Positions 12,076 through 23,148 are shown, numbered from the stretch's first letter. The stretch is 64,000 nucleotides of DNA from Poecilobothrus nobilitatus (GCA_947095535.1 OX352773.1:263895590-263959589); one strand, 5' to 3'. Translations and numbers: made by a program. The notes: generated from the sequence alone by a model not told the origin.

Positions 12076-14461
12076 AAACTCGTTTCTTAAGTTTCTCTTT
12101 CAATTTAACTAATTTAAATTGTTGTCAACGTTATTTCGATGTTTGGAAAATAAAGTTTGTTTATTTTAATTTATTTATTCATTATTGATAGAAAACGGTA
12201 CTAATAAAGAATAAAAATAAACAAAATAATAAAAAAAATTAAATGCAAGTGTAAACTGATTGAAATACAAAATTATAATGAAATATATCAAGAATTGCAT
12301 GAGAATGACAATTTTCAATGACAAACTAAAATGGGAAGAAATGAACCATATACCATTGGAACAATTCTGTTTCATTATGGAAAATTACTGATCAGTTGTT
12401 CAGGAAAATAATTACCAATTGGCAATCCGCAAAATCATAAAATTGATTTTTTTTAAATATTTAACTTATAATTTATAAATTCGTAGCTGAATTTATTCTT
12501 TAGAAATTATTTAATCATTAAATCAACACTTTCGTTAAATTTTATATGTCTTTGCTGCAAAAATTTAAAATAAGCAACTTCCGGAAGCATTTCAATGAAA
12601 GCTATAGCTGACGCCTAAGACCACAAACCGTCTAAGGTAAGCGGCAGTATTGTATTATCTTACATAAGAGATATATATATATTAATATTACAAATCTTTC
12701 TTTCGATAACTCTATTCAATTTATCTAATTTTTCTTTAGATTTATAACAGATAACGGTATTTCCTCAAGCAATATAAATTTTATTTAAAATACATCCACC
12801 TTTAATATTGTATGTTGTTTTTTTGTTTTAATCATATTATATGAAATTGAAAATAATATATCAAAAGTACAAGAATCTTCTGAATTTTCATAAGTAAAAT
12901 ATTTATATATGTATATACGATACGAGTATATATAAAATGTTATTTCAAGTTTTGAATATTTTTTGTAATAGTTGAGGACAACAAATATAATTTTTTATAT
13001 GAAAATTTAAAGGAAATGCCATTTGTTATTTGAAGCTCAAGCTCAATAGTAAATATTTTGATCCATCTAGGTCAACATTGGATGGACAGAGTTTATAAAG
13101 TTGCAACCTTGTTGTATTAATTTATATTTTGGGATCAAAATATTCTAGCACAAAGAAAAACAAAAACAAATTAACAAGGAAAAAATATTAATTTCACAGT
13201 TTTTCATGTAAAAGAATAAATACTTTTACATGTTTTTCACTGTTTTGAATGTTTTTGTTTTTGCTTCATCACATTCTTTTTATTTTTTATCATCCCTTTC
13301 TATTATTAAAACAGTTTATGATGGTGCTAAACAAGATGTATTTGAAGCAAAGGAAAATATTATTATTTTTTGTTGTGTTGCAACGATTTAATATTTTTTT
13401 TTTACATCAATACTCACAAAGAAAATGAATTAAACCTTTGTAATTTTTTTTCTCCCTTAAAACCATTTATTGTCAACAAGCTTATTTTGAAATTTTTTTT
13501 TGCTTTGGTTGCCTTTTTTTACAATAGTGCTTTTTTTAGCTTTGCTTTAATATTAAAATTCTTCTCAGATAGTTGGGTTTTCATATTCGTGCCAGTTTTT
13601 TGACGGTTCCCTGTTTTATTGCATTCAACCAGTTTTCGTTAAATTTTTTTCCCTGTAGGTAAAGTAAAAAAAACTTAAAAAAAAAAAGAAACTCTTGGAA
13701 AATAATAAAATAACTTTAAGATAAAATTTATTTCGTTAATAAAAAATTAAAAAAAAAAAAAACAACTGAATATTAAAAAAATTTATGTACCTTAAACACG
13801 AACTTAGAGTTGAAAATTTAAATTCAAAATTAATTTAAAATTATTCGCTATCTAAATAACAGTGCAATGAATTTTTCTTACTTATTTTGTAACGCAAGTG
13901 TAAACGTTTCATATTTACGGCCAAAAAACAGAATATTTTAAAATGGTACAGTCACAATCATTTCAATTGCAGTCAACTTAATTTATCATATAAAAATTTG
14001 GTTTATTCCAATTTATAAAATATACAAGAAAACCTTAAATATTATTTTTCCTTCCAAGGTATAAAAAAATTAAAACACTTTTCCGAAAGCTTGAAGTATT
14101 TTAATAGGAAAATTTTAATAGCAGATTTTACGGTAATAACTTTCGTAAAACTTGGTTGATTCGGACACGCTAATTTGAGTAGCAGGCATCCAACTACAAA
14201 ATTTATATAAATTGACCTACCTCCGTACCAAGTTAGATTTCCGAAATTTTGTAAAAAAAATTATATTTTATGAAAACAGTATATTTTAAGTATCCTCGAG
14301 CTGACACTCAACTAGCCACTCTTCTTCATTTTCAATAACAAACTGTTGTATAAATTTTACAGATATAAAAATTCAAAGCTTTTCGACTTATGTAATAATT
14401 TTCTCAAATACTATCATGATTCAATGTTATAATTATGCGTAACACTACAAACGTAAACGCA
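12076..14461. other. AT-rich DNA, nothing recognised
   Basis: AT-rich sequence. The frames at 12175-12375 (minus) and 13370-13603 (plus) are Phe/Leu/Ile-rich translations of T-rich DNA. A donor-like CTAAGGTAAGC at about 12632 has no recognisable exon in front of it. Confidence 0.45.
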
Positions 14462-14506
14462 ATTGCGGTGGGAATAAATTAGATTAATAAGTATTCCCGC
14501 CGCAAT
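14462..14506 (+). repeat. GC-rich perfect-stem hairpin
   Basis: ATTGCGGTGGGAATA (14462-14476) pairs with TATTCCCGCCGCAAT (14492-14506) across a 15-base AT loop. All 15 positions pair if one G-T wobble is allowed. The stem core is GC-rich, while the surroundings are extremely AT-rich. It could be a MITE remnant, a structured RNA element or a DNA cruciform; nothing else identifies it. Confidence 0.75.
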
Positions 14507-15564
14507 AATTTTACTTCTTGGGGATTTTTTTTCTTATGCATAGTATCCTTAAAGTTTCATACAAATATTGCGGATATCTTTTGGAGATTTCATGAAACAA
14601 ATTTTGCATAACAAATGCAATTGCATTTTTTTTTATGTGATAGACATGTATGTGTTGATGTAATCGTCAAAGTTTGAAATAACTTTATTAATTTTTTAAC
14701 ATAATTTTTTAGTTAGCTAAAAATTTTTGACTTTGAAAAATGTTGACTAAGTGAAGTGATCAACTTATAATGTCCAAAAACTTTAGTTAGGATTTTTGAT
14801 TTTGTAAAAAAACATTTTTTTTTACAGTTTAAATTGCCAAAGTGTCATTTCCTTAAAAACAGAAAATTAATATCAATATCTATGTATGTATATGTTTATA
14901 AGATTTATATGCATAAAATTATAATTTAAATTGCATAATTATATGTAAAAACACGAAATAATCCAATTACTTTGGAATAACCGTATTCTAAATAAAATTG
15001 TCATGCAAATTGTTTTTTTTATGAAATTATTCTTAACAGTGTATTTTTAAGTTGAAAGGTTGTTTAAAGAAAAATTTTAATTTTTTAATCAATAATTATT
15101 AAAAAAAACGTGTCAAACAATAATTAATTTTACATGAGTTATAATTTAAAGTAATGATTTGTTTAAAAAAAATGTATTGTGTATGTATATAGATTTTAGT
15201 TTGTCAGAAAATCTTAAACCAAGATTGTGTCATCATAACTGCAAATAATTTCTTTCTTAACTCTTTCGACCCACAATTCTTATAGGTGAGCAAAGAGCCA
15301 ATTTTTTATTTTCAGCAACGCGACTAAAAGTCTGCAGATATTATCCATGCCACCAATTTGGTCCTCCAAATGGCCAGATACGCAGATACAATAAGAGGGG
15401 TGGTAGAAAAATTTACGAGTTGGGATGTATTTTTTGTACAGTTATAAAGCTGTAATTGGTAAATATTTAATTCCGGATTGTAGTTTGACTTTGGACCCGC
15501 AGCCTCATTTAGATGCTCTACGCATAGCTGTTGTTTTCATACCTTTCTCGATCAAAGACTCCAT
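14507..15564. other. AT-rich DNA, nothing recognised
   Basis: AT-rich sequence with a more mixed composition after about 15250 (for example CAACGCGACTAAAAGTCTGC). No repeat partner or coding frame could be assigned. Confidence 0.4.
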
Positions 15565-15957
15565 CAAAGTCCATCTGTTTACAAAATTTTTACAACATTA
15601 AAGATAGAGCAATGAAATCTTAAACTGAGGTTTGAAACTAAGAGGTTTCAAAAATTATTATTGTGAAATATTTTTTTAAGTAGCCGTACTCATTATGGAG
15701 CTATAGTTGCTGAAAGTTTGAAAAAACCTTATTTTCAGGATAGTTCTTCAGCTTATATAAAAATTGCATATTGCATTTTTACCGTTATATGAGAACTATA
15801 TTTTGCATGATTTTGGTTCTTCTTCTTGAAGAAAATCTTGAGCAAAATAAGACATAAAAATTTAAGCTAAAATATTTTATATGTGTTAACCGCTTTTTCT
15901 AATTACATAGGGTTAAGTTAAAACTGAAGAAATACCTTAATTTACCTGATCTTACCT
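15565..15957 (+). repeat. Family B element, left part, interrupted by a LINE end
   Basis: CATCTGTTTACAAAATTTTTAC near 15580, TTAAAGATAGAGCAATGAAAT, TTATGGAGCTATAG near 15694, TTACCGTTATATGAGAA near 15779 and GTGTTAACCGCTTTTTCTAA near 15884 follow the family B order. The element is cut by a 100-bp insertion flanked by a 10-bp duplication and resumes at about 16068. Confidence 0.65.
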
Positions 15958-16067
15958 AGGTTAGATTAGGTTAGGTTAAGATGGCTGCCAAAAAGGCACA
16001 CCTTAGACCGTATTTGGTCCATTGTGATATCACATAGAAGCTTTTCTATCCCACTCGGATCTTACCT
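15948..16067 (-). mobile_element. Truncated Jockey-like LINE 3' end with 10-bp target duplication
   Basis: GATCTTACCT occurs at 15948-15957 and again at 16058-16067, bracketing 100 bp. Read on the minus strand, the insert contains ATATCACAATGGACC, ACGGTCTAAGGTGTGCC and GGCAGCC, and ends in a run of AACCTAACCTAATCTAACCT. This combination (ACC-rich 3' UTR plus AACCT-type tail) is what I remember of 3' ends of Jockey-clade LINEs in flies; that part is recall, not a search. The severe 5' truncation and target duplication are typical of target-primed reverse transcription. It lies inside a family B copy, so it is the younger insertion. Confidence 0.75.
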
Positions 16068-16150
16068 AAAAAATTACAAATTTTTTATTGTCTTTTTGTA
16101 ATTGTCCTCCTTTAAAAACCTTTAGTTATGAATGCTGTCTTGTTTTAAAA
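16068..16150 (+). repeat. Family B element, right part
   Basis: After the LINE insertion the family B 3' end continues with TTTTAAAAACCTTTAGTTATG-like sequence (CCTTTAAAAACCTTTAGTT near 16111) and ATGCTGTCTTGTTTT, matching ATTCTACCTTGTTTT in other copies. Confidence 0.55.
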
Positions 16151-17564
16151 TGAAAACAATCGATTTTTCTTTATTAGGTGCTTTAAAAATAAATGAAGAA
16201 ACTTTAAGTATGGACTACCACTATTTGTATAAGATGTAAATAAAGTACAAAAGACGTATATTTACAGTTAGGTGTATTGAATTTAATTGAAAAAGGTAAT
16301 ACACTAATAATTTCAAAGGATGTGAAAAACATAAAAAAATAAAAAAAAAGTTATTTTTAAAAGCAATTATTCTACTTAATTACACCAGATTAGTGTTAAT
16401 ATGTACCTACCTATCTTTGATATTGAAAAAATTGAAATTTTTTTCTCAATTACTTACAAATAAACATTCTTGCTCAATAGGTACATGAAATCCTATTACC
16501 TTGTGTTAAATTCCTTTTAGACCAAAAAAATAAAAAGAAATTTTTTTGCACAAACAAAATAAAACAAATTTCTCTTTTAAATCCAAGCTATTCATTATGC
16601 CGGAAAATAAAATTTCAATCCATTACTATCTATTGAATTGAAATGATATGGACAGATTGTATAATAAATTCATTTCATGTATCATAATATAAAACCTAGT
16701 ATTGTATGTTTGATTTTAAATATTATGAAACTTTTATATAACTGACACCTGCAGATTTTTTCTTTTTTTTTTTCTTATTCATTCATGTGAAAATATCTAC
16801 TGAAAACATAAAGAAGAAATAAATCAACACTTTTCTTTAACAATGATAAGATTTTTAAGTAACAACTAAAAAAGGAAATAGGTATAATGTATATTTGGAT
16901 CATTATAATCAGTTTTTCTTGTTTTCCATTATGGAATTTTAAAACAAAGACCTAAACAGGTAAAAGAAAAAATTGTATAATAGAACAATTGAGACTAATT
17001 TAAAATTTTACAGGAATTTAAAGGAAGAAAAACATTAGGGCAGTAATTTAAATAAAAGGTTTTTAAAGGGGTACATTTTAAAAACAATGATATAAAATAC
17101 TTTAAAAATTGTGTTAATATTTTTGCAGGAAAATATGCAATTTTCATTTGAATATTTTATGTTAAGAACATTGGGAGAAGGTGTTTTATGTGAATAACAT
17201 TGGACAGTTTTTGAAATTTAAGGAAACACTAGATATATAGAAAATCAATTAAAATATTATGTACATATTTATAATGTCTCAGCTTTAATTTTTGCAACTT
17301 AATCTCTTAAAAGATACAAAAAATCCGTAATATTGTAGAAAATCAATTGACACATTTAATAAAAAAGCATGGCTATAATTAAATTTCATAAAAACGATTT
17401 AATTAATTTTTTTGTCTTAATTTATAAATCTTAAGAAGATTCCTGTCATTTGACGTTTCTGATTTAAAAAATATTCTATTGAAACTTTACCACGCTGTAG
17501 CTTTGGAACTGATGAGGTTACATAAAATACTTGTTCCACGTTATCTTCTTTTTTTATGAGATTA
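16151..17564. other. AT-rich DNA, nothing recognised
   Basis: AT-rich sequence without a recognisable repeat partner, RNA or frame. Confidence 0.5.
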
Positions 17565-17733
17565 TACATCTATTAAATGTGTGAAAGAATACATTCTTTC
17601 TGTTCCAAGTGTGGCTGTAAACGTCGTAAGGGGGAATTACTCTTATGATGGATTCGAACACACATTCTCGTGGTGTTTACAACGCGTATTTTTATACTTT
17701 TACCCACTAGGTCACCGACACTATTACATCTAT
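17565..17733 (-). mobile_element. tRNA-derived SINE with 9-bp target duplication
   Basis: TACATCTAT at 17565-17573 is repeated at 17725-17733 and brackets a 151-bp element. On the minus strand the element has a pol III A-box-like TGACCTAGTGGGTA (17714-17701) and a B-box-like TGTTCGAATCC (17660-17650), 54 bases apart. These match the internal promoter of tRNA genes with one mismatch each to the usual consensus. A homologous copy at 59205-59325 has nearly the same box spacing (about 53), which supports a family. The 3' part after the B box has no clear poly(A). No tRNA cloverleaf can be completed, so it is a SINE or tRNA-derived relic rather than a tRNA gene. The 77-codon minus frame here is a shadow of it. 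Confidence 0.72.
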
Positions 17734-18198
17734 GGTTAAAATGCATTGTTTCGTCACAAATGTTGTTAAAAGTTTTATAAACAAACGAAAGGACGAACTG
17801 AAGCACGAATGAAGTAAAGCTGATAAAAAGGTTAAAAAAGTTTACTGAAATTGAATTTTACTGTTTGATTTTGTTCAATTAATATGTATATGTATGTAAT
17901 ACATTATTTAATAATTCTAATAATTCTTTTCTGTACATCTAGACCATCTTGATTTAGAAGAAATTCTATTGATTTTTTTTTGTCGTTTGTATGGTCTTAA
18001 TTATTCTAATAACGGAATCTTTGATTTCTTCAAAAATTAAAATTATAAATTCAAAATTTGACAATAAAATTATTAATTACACAATGAGATATACCTACTT
18101 TAATCACATATGGAAATGTTCTGCTAACATTTCTCCTGTCTAAATCCTAAATTGAAATAAGTTTAATTCTGATACAGTAAAGGAAAATAAAAAAAAAC
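17734..18198. other. AT-rich DNA, nothing recognised
   Basis: AT-rich spacer between the SINE-like element and family A. No feature was seen. Confidence 0.5.
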
Positions 18199-19407
18199 AA
18201 GGAAGAGTGCAGTAGAGTAGACTGTGTCAACTCTGGGATACCCGTATGAACGTAATATGTCCTGTTTCTATAAAACTTGATCATCTTTTAAAAACATTCA
18301 GATATTTTAGTACCGAACTACAGAGATATATTTATGTAAATTGTGGAGTTGTATGACAGCTACCCGAATCTATTGCGCCTAGCTTCATTAAGCTCCAAGA
18401 AATGCAAGAAGCCTGAACCGGCTGCTTTAGACCAATCAAATTTTACAAAAGTTTTTGGCATGCAACTCGACACTTTTTCACTAAATTTCAGATACCTAGA
18501 TTGAATAGACACTGGGTTATTTCCATTTAAAGAAAGAAGTTGTATGGCATCTACTCGAACCCGGCGGCCGAAAATGCTGAAGTTAAAAAGCAAAACTAAC
18601 AATTTTCTAAAAGTGATGTAAAAAAAATTTCAGCCTCCTAGCTCCTTTATTTTTTGAGTTATCGTGCGGACGGACACTGAGTTATTTTCATTTAAAAAGA
18701 GAAGTTGTGTGGCAACTACCCGAACCTGTCGCACCACCACAACCAAATTTTGCATAAGTTGTTGCCATAAAACTTGATCATCATTCGCAAAATGTCAGGT
18801 TCCTAGCTTCAATAAACACTGAGTTATTCTCATTTAAACGGATACGTTGTATGGAAGCTACTCGAACCCGTCCCACCAGCACAACCAAATTTTACACAAG
18901 TTGTTGCCATAAAACTTGATCATCTTTCACAAAATTTCAGATTCCTAACTTTAACAGACACTGAGTTATTCTTATTTAAACGGAGAAGTTGTATGGCAGC
19001 TACCCGAATCCGTCGCACCACCACAACCAAATTTTACAGAAGTTGTGGCCATAAAACTTGATCATCATTTGCAAAATTTCAGAAACGTAGCTTGAATAGA
19101 TACTGACTTATTTCTATATAAAGATAGAAGTTGTATGGCAGCAACTCGATCCCGCCGACCGAAAATGTTGGATTTAAATAGCAAAACTAACAATTTTGCA
19201 AAAGTGACATAAAAAAATTTCAGCCTCCTAGCTCCTTTATTTTTTGAGTTATCGTGCGGACGGACGGACGTACATGGCTTAATCGACTCAGAATTCGATT
19301 CTGAGCCGATCCATACCTTTGATACTATATCTAGCTCGACTCCTTTAAGGTGTCACAAACGTAATGGCAAATTTATTATACCCTTGAACATAGTTCATAC
19401 GGGTATA
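18199..19407 (+). mobile_element. Family A element with 14-bp inverted ends and internal array
   Basis: The left motif ATACCCGTATGAAC (18238-18251) is the exact reverse complement of the right motif GTTCATACGGGTAT (19393-19406). About 39 bp of conserved head lies outside the left motif (GAGTGCAGTAGAGTAGACTG). Three 142-bp units follow each other at 18674, 18816 and 18958, each beginning ACACTGAG or close to it and carrying GTTGTATGG and TTGCCATAAAACTTGATCAT. The conserved 3' block holds GTGC plus three GGAC units, TACATGGCTTAATCGACTCA and the hairpin CTCAGAAT-TCG-ATTCTGAG (19287-19305). There is no ORF of substance, so it is non-autonomous. Subterminal inverted repeats, internal tandem units and a 3' hairpin recall Helentron/DINE-1-type elements, but a TIR-type DNA element is equally open. 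Confidence 0.85.
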
Positions 19408-20029
19408 AACACAATTCAATTTTAAGAGCTTCTGATATAAAAAATTTATTAAATTGTATTTTAATTCTTATTTTCTTTGAAATATATTTTTTGCTTAGAT
19501 ATTATAAGAAAATCTTTTGCTCGAAACGGTTAGCCGCTTTGTGTTTCGCACAATTAAATGAATTCAAAAAAAGAAAACAATGGGAGTACCACGAAATCCT
19601 AAAAAAAAGTTCCAAATGAAAAAATCTCAAATTAAACATAAGTCCCAAATTACAAAATCCCAATATTTCGAAAAATATTTTAAAGCCATTATATAGATTA
19701 CGAGTACATGTAAATAAAATATTTAGGAGAAATTGTAGGAGAAGTTTTGGTAGGTTTTAAGATAAGAATTTCAATAATTTGTTTAGAGAGAGTTTGGGGA
19801 CGACAGCCACCACTATTTTAGATGTTTTGTTTTTAAAATATGTATATTTAAAAATAATTAGACGAGATTTTAGAGGTAGTTTCAAAATCAGTTTAACCCG
19901 CTTTTTTTCGAATATACATATATAGGTGTTATATGTATAAGCAAAGTTTTGAATTAGGAGCGATTCAAAGATTTTTAGCACATTTCCAAAAAAATTTTGA
20001 AAAAATGTGGTTATTAGTTTCACTCTGTA
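19408..20029 (+). repeat. AT-rich DNA with 'AAATCCCAA' quasi-repeats (family G)
   Basis: Between about 19590 and 19680 short phrases recur: CGAAATCCTAAA, GTTCCAAATG, AAGTCCCAAATTACAAAATC. The complementary style (GGATTTTGTAATAAGGATTT) appears at 20810-20930, on the far side of the family B copy. The 95-codon minus frame at 19757-20044 shows no domain and is probably accidental. Confidence 0.45.
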
Positions 20030-20765
20030 CGTCCGTCCATCCATCTGTTTACAAAACTTCTACACCGTTAAAGATGGAGAAAAAAAATGTTAACCATGGG
20101 TAGGTCTTATGAAAAAAATAATTTTGTGGAACAACTTTTTCATGTATTCCCATCCATTACGGAGCTACAGCCCCTCAAACTTTGAAAAAGCCCTATTTTT
20201 AAATGCATATATCTTATGTTATGCTTAAGATTTTTTCAATCAGAAAATGTCATTCGACAGGTATTTTTTTTAACTTTGTAAATTAATATCAAAATTGTAC
20301 AATTTTTCCAAATTTAGTATTTAAATTTACTGTTATGTGAAAACCAAATTTTGCATGATTTTTCTACTTTCATAACTCCGGCACGCTTTTAGATATAAGT
20401 TTCCTTAGAAAAGTTTTTTGTACCACCCCCTGTTTAAGAGGCATTAGGGCTGAAATATTGAAAATTTGATATTTTTAAGCACTTGTAACTTAACCACCTG
20501 TACAAATTTTTTTTCGACAAGACATAAAAATTAAAACTCCAGTAATATATTTTCACGTGTGTTAACGGTTTTTCTTAGTTATAAAGCTTTCCGGACTTAC
20601 GGCCCCTCAAAATTTCAAAAATGTCCTATTTTCACACTTTTTCTTATTACATGAAATTTTCAAATTTTTGTGTAAGTCACACTTCTAAACAGTTTGTATT
20701 GTGTTTTGGAAATGTGCGATTTTAAAAACCGTTGGTTCACATTCTACCTTGTTTTTTTTAAGCTT
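20030..20765 (+). repeat. Family B element, well-preserved copy
   Basis: It begins with a GTCCGTCCATCCATCTG run and GTTTACAAAACTTCTACACC. It continues with TTGTGGAACAACTTTTTCAT, CATTACGGAGCTACAGCCCC, TCATAACTCCGGCACGCTTT, ACCACCCCCTGTTTAAGAGG and GTGTTAACGGTTTTTCTTAG, and ends with GTTGGTTCACATTCTACCTT. The same sequence in the same order occurs at 49061-49752 and, inverted, at 42905-43400. No ORF is present. I cannot match it to a named family. Confidence 0.82.
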
Positions 20766-20789
20766 CTGTAAAGTTTCTTTTTACCCCAG

Positions 20790-20930
20790 ATTCTTTTTTT
20801 TGAATTTCGATAGGGAACCCGAAAAAATATTTGGAATTTTTGAATTTTGAGATTTTGAATTTTTGGATTTTGTAATAAGGATTTTCTATTTTAAATTTCG
20901 TGACAAATCGTTAAAAAATTTTAGTAAACA
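20790..20930 (-). repeat. Family G quasi-repeat, inverted relative to 19590-19680
   Basis: GGAATTTTTGAATTTTGAGA and GGATTTTGTAATAAGGATTT phrases are complementary in style to the AAATCCCAA phrases at 19590-19680. With the family B copy between them, the two tracts form a loose inverted pair about 1.2 kb apart. Confidence 0.4.
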
Positions 20931-22444
20931 TTTCTTAACTATTTAGTAATCAAATATTTGCGAGGCCAAAATTTTTACAAATTGAAATCTACGTTTTATT
21001 CAAAGGAAAAAAGTTTTATTTAAGTAAATATTTGATTAAATTTTAAGTTTCCCGGAGTATCTAGTAAAGACTTACACATAAATAAATGCAAAATATCTGA
21101 TATATTGCGACATGAAATCAAGTCGTATTGCTATATGATATTTAAGGATGACGTTTTGTTCAAAGAAACATTTCTAAAAGAAAATTGTAATTAATTTTTC
21201 ATTTGGATATTAAAACTACCTTTAAATATTATTATAAATTAAAACATTCTTAGATGATCCTAGATTTAAACGCTAGGACTCTTGGGATCTAAAACCAAAT
21301 TGTAATTTTATAATGTAATGCGAATCCCAAAACTATTTTTTATATATTTTATTAATTTTATTAATAAAATTTTTATTAATTTGCTAAGTACAAAGTCATT
21401 TAGGAAATTTCTTACTTTAAAGATAGGAATAATTCAAATATTATGAAAAGGAGGGTTTCAAAGGATTTGTTAGGTAACAAACCCTCAATTAATTTAAAAA
21501 TAGGCATAAAATAAGGTATTTCATATCTGATTTTCATACAACATTTAAATTATTTATTATATAGCAATATTAAACCAGATTTCATAAGAATTTTTAAATT
21601 TTAATGATTGAAAACTGTGATTTTTTTCACTTGAACCCGTTATATATAATGTAAGTTTATTACATATGTGTTAACATTTTATATAAAATGAAATTACACA
21701 TAATTTTTACCGGATAATCATGTATTTTTACTGTGAAAATTTAACATTTCGTGATAAAAATTAATTTTTATTTGAATTTTTACCTATTTTTAATTTTACA
21801 CAAAACAAAAAACGATTCAATTTTTTTTTTTAATATTCCATTGAATTTAAAATTACCGAAACTTTAAAGCGTGTTATAATATTTAAAACTATGCTACAGT
21901 AATTGCATATACATATACATGTAAAAATAAAATTGATAAATCATAACCTTTAACATTATCAACAAATTAAAATTGAAAAAGAAAATTGTACCTAAAAGCA
22001 TGCAATTTTCATGTTAATAATTACATTTTTTAATTAGTACCTAATGAAAATTTCAATAATATGGAAAATCTCTAAATAACTACATACTGTAGTTTAATTG
22101 AATTAAATTATATAATATGGTGAATTTTGATTTATTTAAAGTGAACTTTTTATAAATAAATGCCGATCTACATAAATTATAATACAATTTAAAATAATTA
22201 ATAGAAAATAAATGTTTTAGTTTGCGAAACGTTTTTTTTTTATTATTTTCCTTTATTTAATAAGTTATAATTTTGTGTTTTTTTTTTTGAAACACTATTA
22301 TTAAATATTGAAATTGAAATGACAGTTTTTTTAAGTTTTTATTAAAACTTTAATGTATTTATTTTCTTTAAGTCATGCAACTCTCCAAAAAATAATATTA
22401 ATAATTTAGGCAGAAAATATTTTTATCAAGATTAGATTCAAATA
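20931..22444. other. AT-rich DNA, nothing recognised
   Basis: AT-rich sequence without repeat or coding signals. Confidence 0.5.
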
Positions 22445-23148
22445 TTTAAGAGGTATAAGTACCATTCCGATCTTTTGATGTGAATCTATTGTGCTCCATC
22501 CTATTACTACCTCTTGTCGATTTTGTCTCCACTCCATATTATATAATACTTCAAACACTTCCATAATACTGACTTCCAGAAACTAAAAATCAGCGGAAGA
22601 TTGATTGTTGGCAGTTTGTGTTCGATAAAACATAATATGCTACTAGTTAGACAGATCATGCTCCGAGTAAAACTCCAAGTTTGAATATGGATCCTTTAGA
22701 TTCCGCTTTTACTTTACAGAATCTGCATGGTAACATTTTATTATTCTATTCCGATTTTCTTCATTCTATATCAATTTTCTTTAAGTGACGCTTTAAACAG
22801 CAGAGTCCCGACACGAAAGCTATAAGAATTTTTAGTTTAATTCTACTTAATTCAATTATTTTTTCATCTCATTTCCGATTATAGTTTTACAGAAGATTTT
22901 TAGACTAACATTATCTAACCCAGGATTTTTCACTCTATATTTTCCTCCTCCATTTTTAATGCTTCCCTTATTTTGTGCTTACCTCTGTCTAATGACTACC
23001 AGTGTTTTGTTTAGTGCTTTTGTTTAATCTCTTTTTCTGTGTTTAACATAAAAATGTTTTGGACCTGAAAAGTGCAATGAAAAGCTCCTTGTTTTACAAA
23101 TCGATCTGCTTGCTCAGTTCTCTCTATACCTGGGAATACAGGCACCTA
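22445..23148 (-). pseudogene. Jockey-like LINE ORF2 C-terminus, decayed
   Basis: This is a relic of the RNase H and C-terminal part of a Jockey-clade LINE ORF2 polyprotein, read leftward. At 23145-23083 the frame encodes VPV-FP followed by GIERTEQADRFVKQGA. This fits the retroelement RNase H tail usually written GxxGNExADxLAxxGA, with Glu, Ala, Asp and the final Gly-Ala kept. About 400 bases further on lies a Cys-pair motif, CRFCKVKAESKGS (22727-22689), preceded by KRHLKKID. The C-terminal zinc-knuckle-like segment of Jockey ORF2 has this form. Several stops and frameshifts intervene. The segment near 22451-22520 reads, inverted, as a 3' UTR with ATGGAGCACAATAGATTC, like other Jockey 3' ends. 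Truncated at the 5' side; not functional. Confidence 0.6.

Noticed and set aside
12590..12645. Exon end with a splice donor (CTAAGGTAAGC)
   Set aside because: No open frame with protein-like composition precedes it, and no acceptor pairing could be shown.
15958..15984. Interstitial telomere repeat (TTAGG-like run)
   Set aside because: The run is the tail of a LINE 3' end bounded by a target duplication, not a telomeric array.
17650..17714. Functional tRNA gene
   Set aside because: A and B boxes are present, but acceptor and anticodon stems cannot be completed, and target duplication marks a mobile insertion.
17573..17806. 77-codon minus frame as a gene
   Set aside because: It overlaps the SINE, including its A and B boxes, and shows no protein similarity.
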